Below, piece after piece: positions 36,201 through 50,100 of a stretch of 64,000 nucleotides of DNA. The stretch covers positions 124,001 to 188,000 of the forward strand of contig CAJNOP010000003.1 of NCBI GenBank assembly GCA_905250075.1. Reading direction: 5' to 3'. Source of the DNA: Rotaria sp. Silwood1. Taxonomy: Eukaryota > Rotifera > Eurotatoria > Philodinida > Philodinidae. Positions within the stretch are counted from its first letter, which is position 1. Each line of letters begins with the position of its first letter. Below the pieces are notes generated by a model, which was given only the letters and a program-made list of their open reading frames with translations, ran no database searches and had not been told where the DNA came from. Position numbers and translations under genes: made by a program.

Positions 36201-39200
36201 TATTCTCGTTTACTACTAGAAATAACTTAATGATATCGATGAATTATTTTTCAAGCCTCTTGTAATCAAATAAAACACCTGATATAATGTATAATCATAT
36301 TTTCTTCATATCATTATTGGTTTGAAAATCATATAATTATTAAGAAAAATCATTAAAGATTGATATATCTGAATACTGTTTGATAGGGCATATTGTGATA
36401 CGTATTTAGATGTTTTGACAGACTTGAAAGGATCATTTTTGAAAATAAAACTGAACACCGAACCTTGTCAAGTGTGAAATCGTTTTCCCACTGGGACAAT
36501 GTTTACTTGATCAGTGAGTTATAAAAGAGTTTAGAATTGTTTGGGTTTTTTCAGCTTTCGTTCTAAGGATATTGAAGTTTTTACCGGATTGTTCCTTCCT
36601 CTCAGATCAAGTGGAAAATCGACTTTTGACTTCAAGCTTTGCATGAACTAAGTTCTTAATGAGATTAGTTGATTATGGAAGTTTTAGTTTTTCTATTATT
36701 TTCTTGTTGAAGATGTAAATATACAAACAAGATTTGATCTTGCACATGAACGATCTCGAATATTCAGTATCGCAAGATAGGAAATACCAGAGAAGCTGAA
36801 ACTTGCTCAATGAAGTAATCTGATTGAGAATTTTTTTTATGCAAAGTTTGAAGTCAAATGCCGATTTTTCATGTGACGTAACGGAACTAAATGTTGTTGT
36901 TGAAAGCTCAGTTGAATTTCTATATCTCAACAAAGAAGGTTCGGACAATCAAACTGTTGTAAACTTTTCTATTACTTACTATTATTCTTCAAATAAAGAT
37001 CGTTTTGATCAAAAACAATTTGATACCTGTTGAGGCTTTCTCATAAGTTGTTCTAGTAACTGCTGAGAAACGTATAGAATTTGATATTTTGAAGTGTTCA
37101 CAAAATCATTTACTTGTTGTCAAAGAAAATATGAAGAATCTTTCATAGAAGAATGACTTTTTGTAAAGTTATTATTTCTAACTTCGTGTAAAATATTACG
37201 TTGTTCAGCATCATATGTCTATAGAAGAATTAGGCTTTTTTAAATGTCGTTTTTTTCTTGATAGGTTTTTCATAGTAACAAAACGTACAAGACAATGTCA
37301 TTGATGTTGTCGATTTGTTGTTACTTTTGATGCATTGATTGTTAGAGTTTGATTACTAGTGACAGAGTTTTTTGTAATACTTTCTACATAATCATAAAAC
37401 TATTTCGAAAGATTTTCTTTCATAAACACAATAATTTTGGTAGTTTTTTTTAATGCTATTTACTTCAAAAATGTAAAATATGAACGAGATTCAATAGTTT
37501 TATTGTCGTTTTATTGGTTCCTTTTTATTTCAATTGTACTATTAGATTAATTAGAATGAATGGATGCATAGTATCAGTGAGACAAATATACATATATATA
37601 TATTTGTTTTCGAAGGTTTGTATGAAATGTATTAGAGAGCGGAAAGAAAACATTTTTTAACAACGTTTTTTCTAATTTGAGCATTGTTACTTTTTATCAC
37701 GTTCTGTATTTTTTGTAATGTTACCATACGAAACATTGTGTCGAAAAATGTGAATTCACATCTATTTAATCCTGATTTCCACATAAAAAGGTTCATCTAG
37801 TTCTTACTGCGACAGATAGTATGAAGAGTCCTAAATCGAGATCTGAATGCGTTTTTTGTCAAGTATATATTTCTGTTGTAACAATCCTAAACAAAGACTT
37901 TTGATAGTGGGAAACATTTTCACATGAAAAGATGAAAGTAAGTTAAATGCAGATTCTATATATTAAATTAATGTTTTTCTCAGCATCTAACATCATATAT
38001 TCGACATGATACATGGAGAAATACACAATCATGAAGCAAGACTTATTGTAGTTATGAGCAAGATAAAATTTTGAATCATTTCAGCTGATATTACCGTTTT
38101 GCTAAGAATAATTGCTCGTTTGAGTCTTCTGAAAATACCTCAAAATCAGTTCGGATGATATCGTTGAATTATTGAAATAGGATAGTTAAATCGGTATCAT
38201 GCGTTCACATAACCCACTTGTCAAGTAAATTTCAATATAGTACTGGAATTTGTATCAAAAGTGAAAAGATTGCCTTCAAAACAAAAACAAATCATCTTTT
38301 GTATTGATATATGAACCATTTTTTCTTTGTCTAGATTGAACATTTATTCAAAATTAGTAGATAGCTAATTCATTTTTGTAAAGAAGAAATCAGTTTTTCT
38401 AATCAGAGTTGAATTCACACAGAAAATCTTGAAAAGTATAATATTACCTAACTTACTACATTTATGTTATATGGGTATTTGAATGATATAAACAAATAGT
38501 TTGTGTCATCCTTCGATGCAGTACATTATTAATTGAAAATTGGAATGTACATTTGCAAACGATTCAGCTTAGATCATATACATTGGTAACAAAATTCGTT
38601 TTCTTCACATATGCGTTCAACTCATTGCAGTTAACATTCAATTATCGATCCTCCAGTGTGAGATTTAACTATTTATTTCATCCCTTTACGATTCATTGGT
38701 TCTGTCTGGACAAAACTTGCTCGATCAATTCATTCAACTCCAATAGCCACAGCTAATATCGAATGCCAGTTTGGTACTAATGATTTCATGATCGATTCTA
38801 GATGTACTCGACTAAATCTAGATGACATAAACACCGCATTGTTTATACGTCCAGTGGAAAAACGAAATGACAGTTATTCATTTTTATCTCATGATACATG
38901 TTTCTATTCTTTTTCTTAAACCTATTTATATGTATTAAATGTAAATTATATGATCTTTTGAAATAAAAGAAATAGTACTTATTACATGTAGTTGAAAAGA
39001 AATCCATAAAAAAAGATTCGTTTTTATGCTAGGTCCTCACGAATCGAGGCGATAGTGAAAAAACGCCTTCAGATGCTAGGCGTTTCTCTATTATGAAATA
39101 TCAATCAACACATCCACACTATTCCATGCTTGAATTTCATCTTATAGAGCATGTAGACGGTCATCTTATTGGTATGGAATATGATATTGAATGTAGACAA

Positions 39201-40393
39201 ACTGTAAAAATAAAATATACTACATACTATTAAGGAATCATTCATTTTTCATGTTCTCTTCTTCAGTGCTATTGCTCATATTTATTTCATTAAACGAAAT
39301 ATTAGATGATCATTTAATTAACAAAGTATCTTATTAAAATCTCTTTAGNNNNNNNNNNTGAAAATAATTCATCTATTTTGAAGGAATCTATAATACATTA
39401 AGTATATGATCATACACTTTACTGTAATTGAGATCAATCAAAGATATGATATGATATACATAAGAAAGAAATGAAAAGGACTCTGTATTGAGATTACAAT
39501 GGTGACATCATCCAATTAATGAAATAATTCTATGGAAATCGAGACATTTTTTTTGATAACTTAATAGAATTCAATTAGATTAATATTCTTTCTATGTACA
39601 GAGAAAATTTCCAATAAGTGACACTTCGCTAACTGACGAAATACTTTTTGTCAAAAACGATCTTCTCTATAATGAATGTTGTGATACATTTCTATAGTGA
39701 GTACTTTCGAAAAGTACAGATGATGTTCACGACATGAAGGTTTTACAATTTGAAAAACCCGTAATTTTTCACCAACACAAATTCATAAAAAGGTGAGTAA
39801 CAATGAGCGATAGTTGAATTAATTATTTACTAACATCCCTCAAATTTCTAGAGAACATGTATGTTTTCAATAAAAAACAACTGCTTTTAGAAAAGACATG
39901 ACCTTCCTATAGTAGACACTCTTGAAAAGTTTGAGAGATGTCCATCATATAGAGGTTGTACTACAATTTTTTATGCTATAACTATTGTCATGTGCGTTGA
40001 AATGAAATCCCTTTCATAGAGTAACATTATCTTTATATTTCGTCGTAAGATCTTTTCAAATTCTAATAATAAAAATAAATAATATTACAATGCTGCTCTG
40101 CTCACAATATTTTCTTGTATTTGTAATAATGCACGTTTATTTTTAGAGTAAAGTTAAACTTATGTCAAAGAAACATGTATTTCTTAAGTTCTATCATGTT
40201 TTAGAATCAGTATTTTTTATCAGATCCTTCGTTCAAACATTTCTATCTCGGTGTATTGTTTGATACAGCATCATTTTATATTTTGACTGCTGATGTTGTT
40301 TGTCTTTTATTCGATATATCTTTTGTCTTTCATTATCATTTTATAGTTTATTGTAGATTAACTGATTCTTACAAGAATCATATCTTCCTAATA
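36201..40393. other. Non-coding region with end of copy B, a dispersed repeat and a 10-N gap
   Basis: Homology to copy A is visible to about 36400 and again at 38920-39065. A region at about 36880-37060 resembles part of the decarboxylase intron 41940-42130. A 10-base N gap lies at 39349-39358. I recognise no gene. Confidence 0.4.
39349..39358. other. Short assembly gap (10 N)
   Basis: Ten consecutive N in AT-rich non-coding sequence. Confidence 0.99.
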
Positions 40394-40690
40394 ATGTCCT
40401 ATTTTATTATTAGCCATTATTTCAATTGACTATGCTAACAAACAAGTCTGTTGTGGTCATAAACTTATACGACTAACGGAAAAATAGCAACCAACATATT
40501 CAAGAGAAAACGATGAGTGTCTATTACGCTTAAAATATGATGTTGATGCAACGTCATTATTTGGCTTTCATTGAAATGTACTGAAAAGTAGGGTATGCAA
40601 ACCAGGCATATGTTCGTCATTGTCTTTTAAAGTTACTTATATTGACTTTAGTATAAATGGTCGAACACAGTATTTTAAATATATATTCAA
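40394..40690 (+). pseudogene. Broken third WAP-domain gene copy
   Basis: It begins with an ATG in the same context as the two intact genes (taatATGtcc). A frameshift in the signal peptide is followed by LAIISIDYANKQVCCGHKLI, RLTEK, a stop, PTYSRENDECLLRLKYDV, GFH, a stop and NV. These match the intact signal-peptide end (IVNAG.KVC), CSREKDEC and CGFQC. Most structural cysteines are gone (the KCCFR pair is lost), and the second domain is unrecognisable beyond GKC-like CKPGICSS. It is not functional. Its position directly before the intact decarboxylase identifies the ancestral WAP-decarboxylase junction. Confidence 0.75.
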
Positions 40691-40985
40691 TTAGAAAATC
40701 ATTCTATTTATTATCTATTTCCTTTCTTCTTCTTTCTTCAATAATATGTTTGTATGTGAAGAACATGTTTTTGTCACTTGATGTCTATTTACTTTGTACT
40801 TGAATAAAGAATAGTGCTTTGGAAAAGATTCTCTCTTTTTTTCCGAAAAAAGTAAATACATTTTTTTTTCATATCGACATACACATATATATATAAGAAC
40901 TTCTTTTATAGCAAAACAGGATAAGCTGCTCTCATTTCATTAGTATTTGTATTCCATTTAAAATAAAACTACTATTAAATAGAAA

Positions 40986-43972
40986 ATGTCCGAAAAAACG
41001 ACAATGAAAAATTCTATAAATTATATTCATGCACATGAATTAAATGAACAAACATATAAAAGTAAGTTTTCTTAAGTCCTTTTCTTGGTGTTTTTTTTTG
41101 TTAGATATAACAAAAAAGATATTTCCATAGGTCTTATACCATATACATCGAATATGAAAACAACAAAAACATTTTTATATGCTACTATTGATATGGTACT
41201 TCGTTATATAGCTGAAATGAATGAGCATGATTCACCTGTAAGCAATGAATATGTTTAAAAGTAAAAAAAGTTCTTACAGATTAAAAATACTTAAATAGGT
41301 TATTAAAAATGGACTTCTTACACCGGCTGAATATCGAAAGATGTTTACATTTGAAATAGATGATAAAGGCATTAATTTATATGACATACTTGCGAATTGT
41401 GAACGTATTCTTGAAACAACTGTTCGATCAGGTATAATTGAATGAATTCTTTTCGTTGATTTTAAATACATTTCGTTTGTTTTTTTGAACATTTTAAAAG
41501 GTCATCCTCGTTTTATAAATCAATTAAGTCAAGGCGTTGATATGATATCACTTGTAGGTGAAATAATAACAGCAGCTGTTAATGCAAATATGTTTACATA
41601 TGAAGTTGCACCAGTTTTTAATCTAATGGAAGAAAGTATTCTTGCTCATATGCGTCGATGTTGTGGTTGGACAAATAAAGAATCATTATTGAAAAATGGT
41701 GATGGAGTTTTAGCACCAGGAGGTGCTCTTTCAAACTTATATGCAGTACTAGCAGCTAGACATTATGCATATCCACAAATAAAAAAATATGGTATTCAAG
41801 CTGGATTACATCCAGCTATGGTTATTTCAAAACATGTACGAATGTGTAACACTAGTGAATGTATTGAGAAGGGAACTACTGGAGATCTTGAATCGCTTTT
41901 TCACCGAGTCGATGTTTATTTTAATGAGTAACTGTAAGTTATAGAAATTTCCACGCAGCTTGAAGAGATCAAAAGTTTTTGTTGAAAAATCTAGTAAAAT
42001 GTCCATATTTCAAACGAAGGCTCAAAAAAATCAAACTATTCTAGACTTCTCTGTTGCTCAATAGTACTCATCAAATAAACATCATTTTGGTCCAAAAACG
42101 ATTTGATAACCAAAGAGACTCCCTCATAAGTGCCAGATACCCAGATGTACTCATTCATTTATCAGCATGGTACCCTACTGAGAATTATCTGAATATCTGT
42201 TCGTTTTCTATAGCATTCTATGAAAAAAGTTTTCAACAAAATAGTATATTGAACATGTATAAGTATTTCGTAGTCAATTGCTGAAAACTCATAACATATC
42301 CAACGGTTCCTATGACATACTGATAGAAGAGTACAATGAACTTAGTGCATTCACTACGAAAGGATACTGGATGGTTTTTTGCATAAATTCTCTTTTGTTA
42401 AGTGTCATTATTCCATGAAACGAGCTGCTGCCATACTTGGTATAGGAACAGAACATGTTTATGAAGTTGATCCAGATGAGTCGTGAGTTACAATGAATGA
42501 ATAATATTCTTATTGTTGAATAAGAATTTTTTGTTTTTATTTATTTATCTAGTGGTCGAGTGTCAGCAGAAAAGATAGAAGAAAAAATACTTTATTGTCA
42601 TGAATTAGGATTTTCAGTATTTTTTGTTGGTATTACAGCTGGTACAACAGTTTTTGGTGCATTTGATCCTATTGAAAATATTGCAGTTGTTTGTCGTAAA
42701 TATAATATTTGGCTTCATGTTGATGTAAATTGTTTGGTTTTCCTGTTTTTTTTTTTTATTGTAATAATAAATAAGTCTATTTAGGGAGCATGGGGTGGTT
42801 CAGCATTGTTATCACCAAAAACAAAACATCTTCTTCAAGGTATTGACAAGTAAGGATTTAGTTTAGAATATAATCAAATTACTAATTTATATATATGTTT
42901 TTATTAGAGCTGATTCATTTACATGGAATCCTCATAAATTAATGTCAGTTCATCTTCAATGTTCAGCTATTTTAATAAGACATTCGGTATGTTTTATTGA
43001 AAATTTTATTTTATTCTTTTGATTCTTTCTTTGTTCCGTTTTTGGAACGACAAAATACATGAGAGTTACAGAAAAAATATTTTAATTTTAACATTGTTTT
43101 CTTATTGACATGAAGAAGAGTTTGATTCCATTATGAATAATCACAAAAAAGAAGAATGGAAATAGATTATAGTAAGCTGATGATATATGGAATAATGAGG
43201 CTTAACAAAGGATTGAAAAGCATTGTTTATTGAAGTTAAAGAGAAATAATGATTCGAAATATGCAACAAATAACTAATCTAATATTGTTTTTGGAAAATA
43301 TTTCGATTGTAAAAAAAAAACACAACAATAACTTTCTCTATAGAATATTCTTATGCAAGCCAATCAAATGTTGGCTGGTTATTTATTTCAACCAGATAAA
43401 CATTATGAAACATCACTTGATACAGGTGATAAAACCATTCAATGTGGTCGACATATTGATATATTTAAATTATGGCTTGGATGGAAAGCTCGTGGTCACC
43501 AAGGTTATGCTGAACATGTTGAAACATTACTTAAAAAAGCCAATTTTTTCTATGAAATAATATCTAAACGTGAGCCATTTTTTCGAATGGTTATGAAGGT
43601 AATGAAAATTTATTTTCATAATTATAAAAAAAGTCTATTTTATTTTCTTTTGTAGCCACCATTTATTAACGTTTGTTTTTGGTACGTTCCGCCCAGTTTA
43701 CAAAATATTGATCAAACATCACTGGAATATAAAGAACGATTAGATAAAGTAACTAGATACTCTGTTACAGTTATTAATTTTAGTCTTTTTTTTTAAAGAT
43801 AGCACCTCGAATTAAAGAACGTATGATGACAAATGGTACGATGATGGTTGGTTATCAACGTCTTGATCATCATCCCAATTTTTTTCGTGCAATTATATCG
43901 AATCCAGCAACAACAAAAGATGATATTATTGCTATGATTGATGAAATACATGAACTTGGACATGATCTTTAA
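40986..43972 (+). CDS. PLP-dependent glutamate/cysteine-sulfinate decarboxylase family (GAD/CSAD/GADL1 type)
   Basis: Cytosolic group II PLP decarboxylase; family members make GABA from glutamate, or hypotaurine or beta-alanine from cysteine sulfinate or aspartate. Exons: 40986-41061, 41131-41237, 41299-41431, 41501-41835, 42403-42482, 42553-42724, 42785-42849, 42908-42986, 43344-43598, 43656-43748 and 43799-43972; all phases agree. Motifs in order: [73 protein letters not shown], the PLP lysine in [46 protein letters not shown] and [15 protein letters not shown]. The length (about 520 codons) is typical. Mixed signature: CHYS and FINVCFW look CSAD/GADL1-like, NMFTYE looks GAD-like, so substrate is not decided. 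HVDAAWGG of both families is HVDGAWGG here. Read-through of the 42403 upstream intron gives a false stop at 41929. Confidence 0.92.
41836..42402 (+). other. Long decarboxylase intron containing a dispersed repeat
   Basis: 567 bp between donor aaacat/gtacga and acceptor ttaag. The part 41990-42130 (caaataaacatcattttggt ... gatttgataacc) resembles 36960-37050 (caaataaagatcgttttgat ... aatttgatacc). No coding exon of this family is missing across it. Confidence 0.5.
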
Positions 43973-46900
43973 TTATTAAATTTTAGTCTTTTCAAAAATC
44001 ATATATTCTTATAGAACCCAATAAAAATATGTCCCTTCGTAAATGAAATGGTGTAATATTCAAAAAACTTGATGTTTACATTGAATAAAATTCTTTTAGA
44101 TTTATTCTTTTCATGGTTGAAAGATAGAGATGAAAAGAATCTTAAATGATTATTGATTGAGAGCCATAAGACTTCTTTAAATTCAAACAAGATTCTTTAT
44201 TCCTTTCTTTTGCAAGTTTTTTTGTCTGATATTCAAGATCAATGATATGTACATTATTTATTCTTTAATATCCTAAGTAGAACTTGTTTTCTTTTCATGT
44301 ACTCGACATACACAGATTTCAAGACATGTCCATATCACATGACTTTCTGTTCCTAGATAAGCACTTGAATGTTTGCTTCAGTTATGTGCATATTTCAAGC
44401 AACTCATACGGTGAATTCATGAAAATCATGCGAATGAGCATCTTTGAAACGATCAATTCGAATAAAATAATCCAAACTTTCCTGCTAAAGATGAAAGAAT
44501 GCTCTGTGCTATTGAGGATGTCTTAATATACTTACTCATGTATAGTGACGGATAATAGTTTAGAGCGATTGGATTTTTGAGTTTGGTTTTCGATGATAAT
44601 AAATAGGAAGAATTTGAAAATTCTCAGTAGTTGAAAGATTTCTCTGTCAGACTTGTTGGATCTAAAAACTCGAACAAAAAAAGCTGCTTAGATGAAGATG
44701 CCTGAAATACAAAGGTTCCCGAAACTAGTTTTCTGACATCCATTTGAAAGTTGTTGGAAATGATTTTATTTGATAGGTCAAAACGAGATGTCTCAGTTTC
44801 CTCCATGCCATATCTTCATCAAGATACGTTGAATTTACAAAAGGTTCAAAATACTTTTTTTTTGTTTTTATGAGAAACTTTCATGACTTCATAATGTTTG
44901 ATGCATTGGGACCTTCATTCAATCGAATGCAATTCGATGAACGAAAGTCATGAAGGAAGGGAAGACATCTCATTTCTCTCTATCAAGTAAAATCACTTTC
45001 ACAGAACTTCAAATGTATATCAAAAACTAGTTTGGGGGTCTCGATTTTCCAAACACTCTCATTCAAACAGCTTGATTGAAGTTTTTAGGTTCATGAATCT
45101 TGCAAGCGAATCCTCTCAGCTACTCTAATGTTTTTTCCAGATTTTTACTAGCTATTACCATCGAGAAAAAACCTCAAAAATATCACTGGTTTCAACTTAC
45201 GTCCACTGCAGTAAGTTTTCTTGTAAGCTCACCTGTTAAAGACTTTGTTATGTAAGCTGTGAATTGTTTTTATGAATCGAATCATTTTGAATGTAAAACT
45301 CAAGAAAGAAAAAACAAAAAGCACATATAACATATTATTAAAATTAGTTTTACCCTTTACAGATACTGCTTTCATCGTTGTGACAGATGATCAGATTCAA
45401 TAGAGTATTGCTATCATTAGCTTGCAACGAGAGTAGACTATTATTGTTCATCTTTGCAGTTCGTAATATTTTCCATGAAGCATTTTGTTTGTGATTATCC
45501 TGAAACGAACTTGAACAAGACATTCAAGCACCTGAACTTGCCAAAGGCCTCAAAATGGGCTCTCATTACATGATTTTTCTGATCCAAGATACTCATGTAC
45601 TACATGAGCATGAAAAAAAAAGTTTGACTAGGGTAGTGAATAGCTATTGTATTCAATTTAATGAACATAAGTCATCGTTTTCATATAATCTATGATTTGC
45701 ATACCAATATTCAGTAAATGAATATATTCGTTAGAAGAAATGCATTTGTGGACTTAATGGTGAATCGATTTATAGCTGATTTTACTATTTCCACAAGCAA
45801 TAGGATCAAAATCAAGGAGTTGATAACAGATCCGTAATTATTGATGTCAGCCGATGAATATGAAGACAATGAATTATTTTTACCATTTTTTTTCTTCTTG
45901 ATGAGCATATAAGATTTCTAGCATGACTTTGAAACTATTTTTCTTCTCTATTAGCAGTTGAAATGGAGAACATATTCTCTGATGTTATATAATCTTGGGT
46001 GTTTTTTTTTGTTAGTTATTTTCTTTTCTCGTGTGCATTTTATCAAAAACATGAAATTAAAATAGAATAACAAGGAAAGAAAATATTCACGTCGACAGAT
46101 AACAGAAGCTATACATAAATTAGAAGAAATCAGAAGCACAAGGATCTTGCCAGAAAGCCAAAATATACATGTCTTAGACAAGAAATATGTGCGGGAGTAT
46201 ATGAAAAACAATCGTGACAGATTATCAAGAAGCACAAAAAAATAATCAGAAGAATCTTGCTAAATAAAATGAATATCAAAATTAAACTAACAGTATGATC
46301 TGCTTATGAAATTTGAAAATAAGCTCAACGTACGCATTTGAACTATCGACAAAAACAATTTCAACTATTCAATAAAAAGTCTTTTACTCTTTTTGAGTGC
46401 GGTATTCTTGAGTACTTTTCACGTTCACATTGTATTTTATCACTGTCATAAAACTATCCAACGAAAAACAAAGAAAATATACTCAACAGGTTTATCACTA
46501 TATTCGTTTTTTCAATAACTTGCAGCGGTTTCTACCGAAGAATTTGGTGTTGCAGGAGATGTTGTAACAATACCTGCAACGATGACAGTTTCTTTTTGAA
46601 GAACATTAGAAAACTGCATGACTTTGTACATATTTTTAACGTCCATAAATGTAACACTATGCAATTCGATAAATCTTATGAATTAATAATAACAGTTCGA
46701 GTTTAGTACATACGCAGCAGTGAATTTGGAAATATCTTTTCAAGTACATTACAGTACACGAGCTATTTTCTTCTATCGTTGCGCTGGTGAGAAGTTTTCA
46801 GCCTCGATGGACGTCTCACTTGGCTCGCTAATCTTACAATTCACGTTAGTTTTTTTTTTTTCTTCTTCTTCTTCTTGTTTCAATACAATTATTTTCGACC

Positions 46901-47190
46901 TCGAATTTCTTTCAAGTTATATAATCCGTCTACTCAAATAAATTTCTATTCATTCTTTTCTGAAAGCAAACTCTATTCACAATTATTTTGTTTTCAATCT
47001 ATCAAAAGAAACAATAAATCTTTAAACGTAAAGAAAAAAAAACACAATATTATTATTAAAACATAATTATAAAATAAATATACAAAATTCACAAGAAACT
47101 ATTCAAATGTTTATTTTTATGCCATATTGTCAAGTTCACCTGAAAATAAAAGAAAACACAATCCTTTATTATGAACAAAGCTCAATATAA
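43973..47190. other. Intergenic region, decarboxylase to Death-domain gene
   Basis: AT-rich. Two GC-richer patches could be decayed exons: about 46523-46600, open as VSTEEFGVAGDVVTIPATMT, and 46740-46850, open as VHYSTRAIFFYRCAGEKF. I recognise neither. The remaining open frames (44284-44526, 45951-46235 minus) are unremarkable. Confidence 0.35.
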
Positions 47191-50100
47191 TCAATATATA
47201 GACATACGACTAAGAGACTTGAAACCAAGTGATCTTATTATACGAGATAAACTTGTAATATCAGCTCGACTATCATTTGAAGCCCATTGTTCTAAACTTC
47301 TTAAACATCGTTCTTGTTGTGATAAATATTGTTCTTCAATATGTTGAATATCTTCATTATTTAACATTAATTCTCCTGCTATTTGTTTCCACATACGAAC
47401 ACATTCATCATGCTGACAAATACGATTAAATGCCACATTTAATATTTTTATTTGATCTAAAAATTTCAATACACAAAAAAAAAGAATTTCTTTATTCTTT
47501 TGAAAATTCCTTTTTTTTCTTCATGGTTTTTATTACCTTCTTTTGAAGATATGTCTTGTTCTTGACGTTTAGCCTCTTTCATTAATTGCAATTCTTGTGC
47601 TATATCCCATCGATTTATATTCATTAGTCCATGAATTAATAATAAATCTTTATCAACTGAACGTGGTGCACGTTTAAACCATGTAAGTAACATATAATAA
47701 GGTGCATCATCTTGATATTCATGTCCAATAGCTTCAATACGTATACGTGACATACCTAAACGACGTGCTAATCGATGCCATTGATTACCATCTAAACTTG
47801 CTGATATTTCATGAAAAAGTACTGGAGTTAAAATTCCTAATATAAAAAAATTATCAATGAAAAGAAATTAAAAAAAAAAAACAAAATCTAATGAATATTA
47901 TTATTTACCTTCACCAGTAAATGTTGTCAATGTTTTTGGAGTAGGTATTCGAATTCCTTCACGTGGTTTCGGTAACCGAATAACTAATTCTGCTAAACAA
48001 ACATCTGTTTCATGCAATTCTTGTTTCATCTTAACATAAAAACAAAACAAGCTATTAGCAAAATCCTGATAGGATTAAAATATGAAATACCATGTAGTTA
48101 CTCTTACTAATCACAACGATATTGTTTTATTCTATCGATTTTAGGACAGTTTGTTTATCATTTTTTATACTCAATCTTCGAAAAGCATGGTCTATCGATT
48201 CAACTTTGTACTTCTATACTTCAACATTCCTTTTAGAACCTTGTTTCACAAAATGAATTATTTCTATCAATAAAAATAATGAATTTCATTATAAATCCCA
48301 TGTAATTGCAATGTTGATTAAGTTTCATTATTTGCTAGTATTTTTATTTTATTAAAATAATAAACTCAAAGTTAGTCATAAAAATAGAAAACAGCATATT
48401 CAAAATTAGAATTTACTAATGGAATTTCTATGTAAAATGTTTTCTATGAAAAACTATGAATTTTGAATGAAATAATAAATGAGAAATATAGAATAAAACT
48501 TACTATATCTAATTGTTGTTTTTTCTTGTCAAGTTCTTTCGTAATAGGTTTTGAAATTTTTTCTTTAGCAAATATTTGTACAAAACCATAAAAAAATGGT
48601 GACAAATGTTGAGAATATTTATCGATTTCACAAACATTTGTTTGAAAGTAAAATGGAAAATACGTATTAAATGCAAATGGATATGATTGTTGATTATATT
48701 CAAGAGGTAGAACATTACCACGAAAACGTAATTCTAATAATTGTCCTTCTTGTAAAATAAGTCGCTTAGATTGTTCTTCGTCATCAACAAAATTTTCTTG
48801 TTGAAGGTCATTATCAATTGTTTGTATGCGTTGATTTGAACAACAAACAAAACATATTTCATTTGGATTTGATAAACGACGACGAAGTATTAATGAAACA
48901 GAACGCTGATTAAGTGATTGTTCAAGTAAATTAATTGTTGTTGGTAATTGTTTTGTTGATATAAATTGTTTATCATAACGAGCAATAATCATTCGACTAT
49001 GTAAATATTGTATATCGGTTGTTATAATATCATGAATTTTAGAATCAATAAGACTAACATTTGTATCAATATGCCACATATTTTCATTATGATTAGAATA
49101 AAGAAGAACAAGACGTTCATTACTTAAATCTATAAGAAAGAAAAAAAAAAGTTCTCTTTGATAATTAGTAAAAACATTATTTATGTTTGACTAACCTTCA
49201 CCAAGTAAAGATTTAAAAATAGATTGTTGTTGTTGTAAAATAATTTCTTGTTGTGATGGTTGATTTGGTGTCGTTTGTTGAGATGTTTGAGATTCTAAAG
49301 TAGTTGGTTTAGTTGGTATGACTTTCTTTTTAGTTTGTACAAGAATGGGTAATGTAAATTGTATTGGTTTAAGTAAAGTAATATCATCATAATGAAGTTC
49401 AATTATTGGTCCAACAGCTAATAAACCATGACATTCATTTGAAAAATTCTTTGAAAATTGTGTAAATGTTGGTAGATCAACAGGTAGAACACGAAGATTT
49501 ATATGAAAATCTGTTGAACAAACATTCTTCGGCCATTGTATTGTTAAACGAGGATCAGCATTTGATAAAAATCGACCAGATGATTTTTTATTAATAAGAA
49601 CTGTATCACGTTTTAAACGTGATACAACTGCACATGATGCTGATTGATTTAATTTACATTCAACAAAACGTTTTTCCTATTGAGATACAAGGAAAAAAAA
49701 AAGAACAGGAAAAAATTTTCTTTTGTTTTGTTTCAAACTAAACAAACTTTATATGAATCAAATACTGATTCTTTTGTATCAATCGATATCCATATACCAT
49801 TTGATTGACGAATTTTTATTACATTTTCTCGATGAGTTGATCGTTTAATAATATAAGGTATAGCAATTACAATAGCTTGTTGTTGATATGCCTAAAAATA
49901 AACGATTCTTTGTAATATTTGTTTTTGTTTTTTTTTATAAAAATCGTTTTAAATGATACCGTTGAATCGAATTTTACTTCTAATGGTGTACTTATAAGTT
50001 CTTCTTGATTGTCTAGTAAATTTTCTGTTTCAGAAACTTTAAGAAATGTTACATCAATTGGAATTGAAAGAGCATTTGGTGGCAATCGAAAAATACATTG

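Noticed and set aside
41836-41931. Continuation of the decarboxylase frame to a stop at 41929-41931
   Set aside because: Family motif order (SKH then CHYS) requires splicing from 41835 to 42403; the frame past the donor has no similarity to the family.
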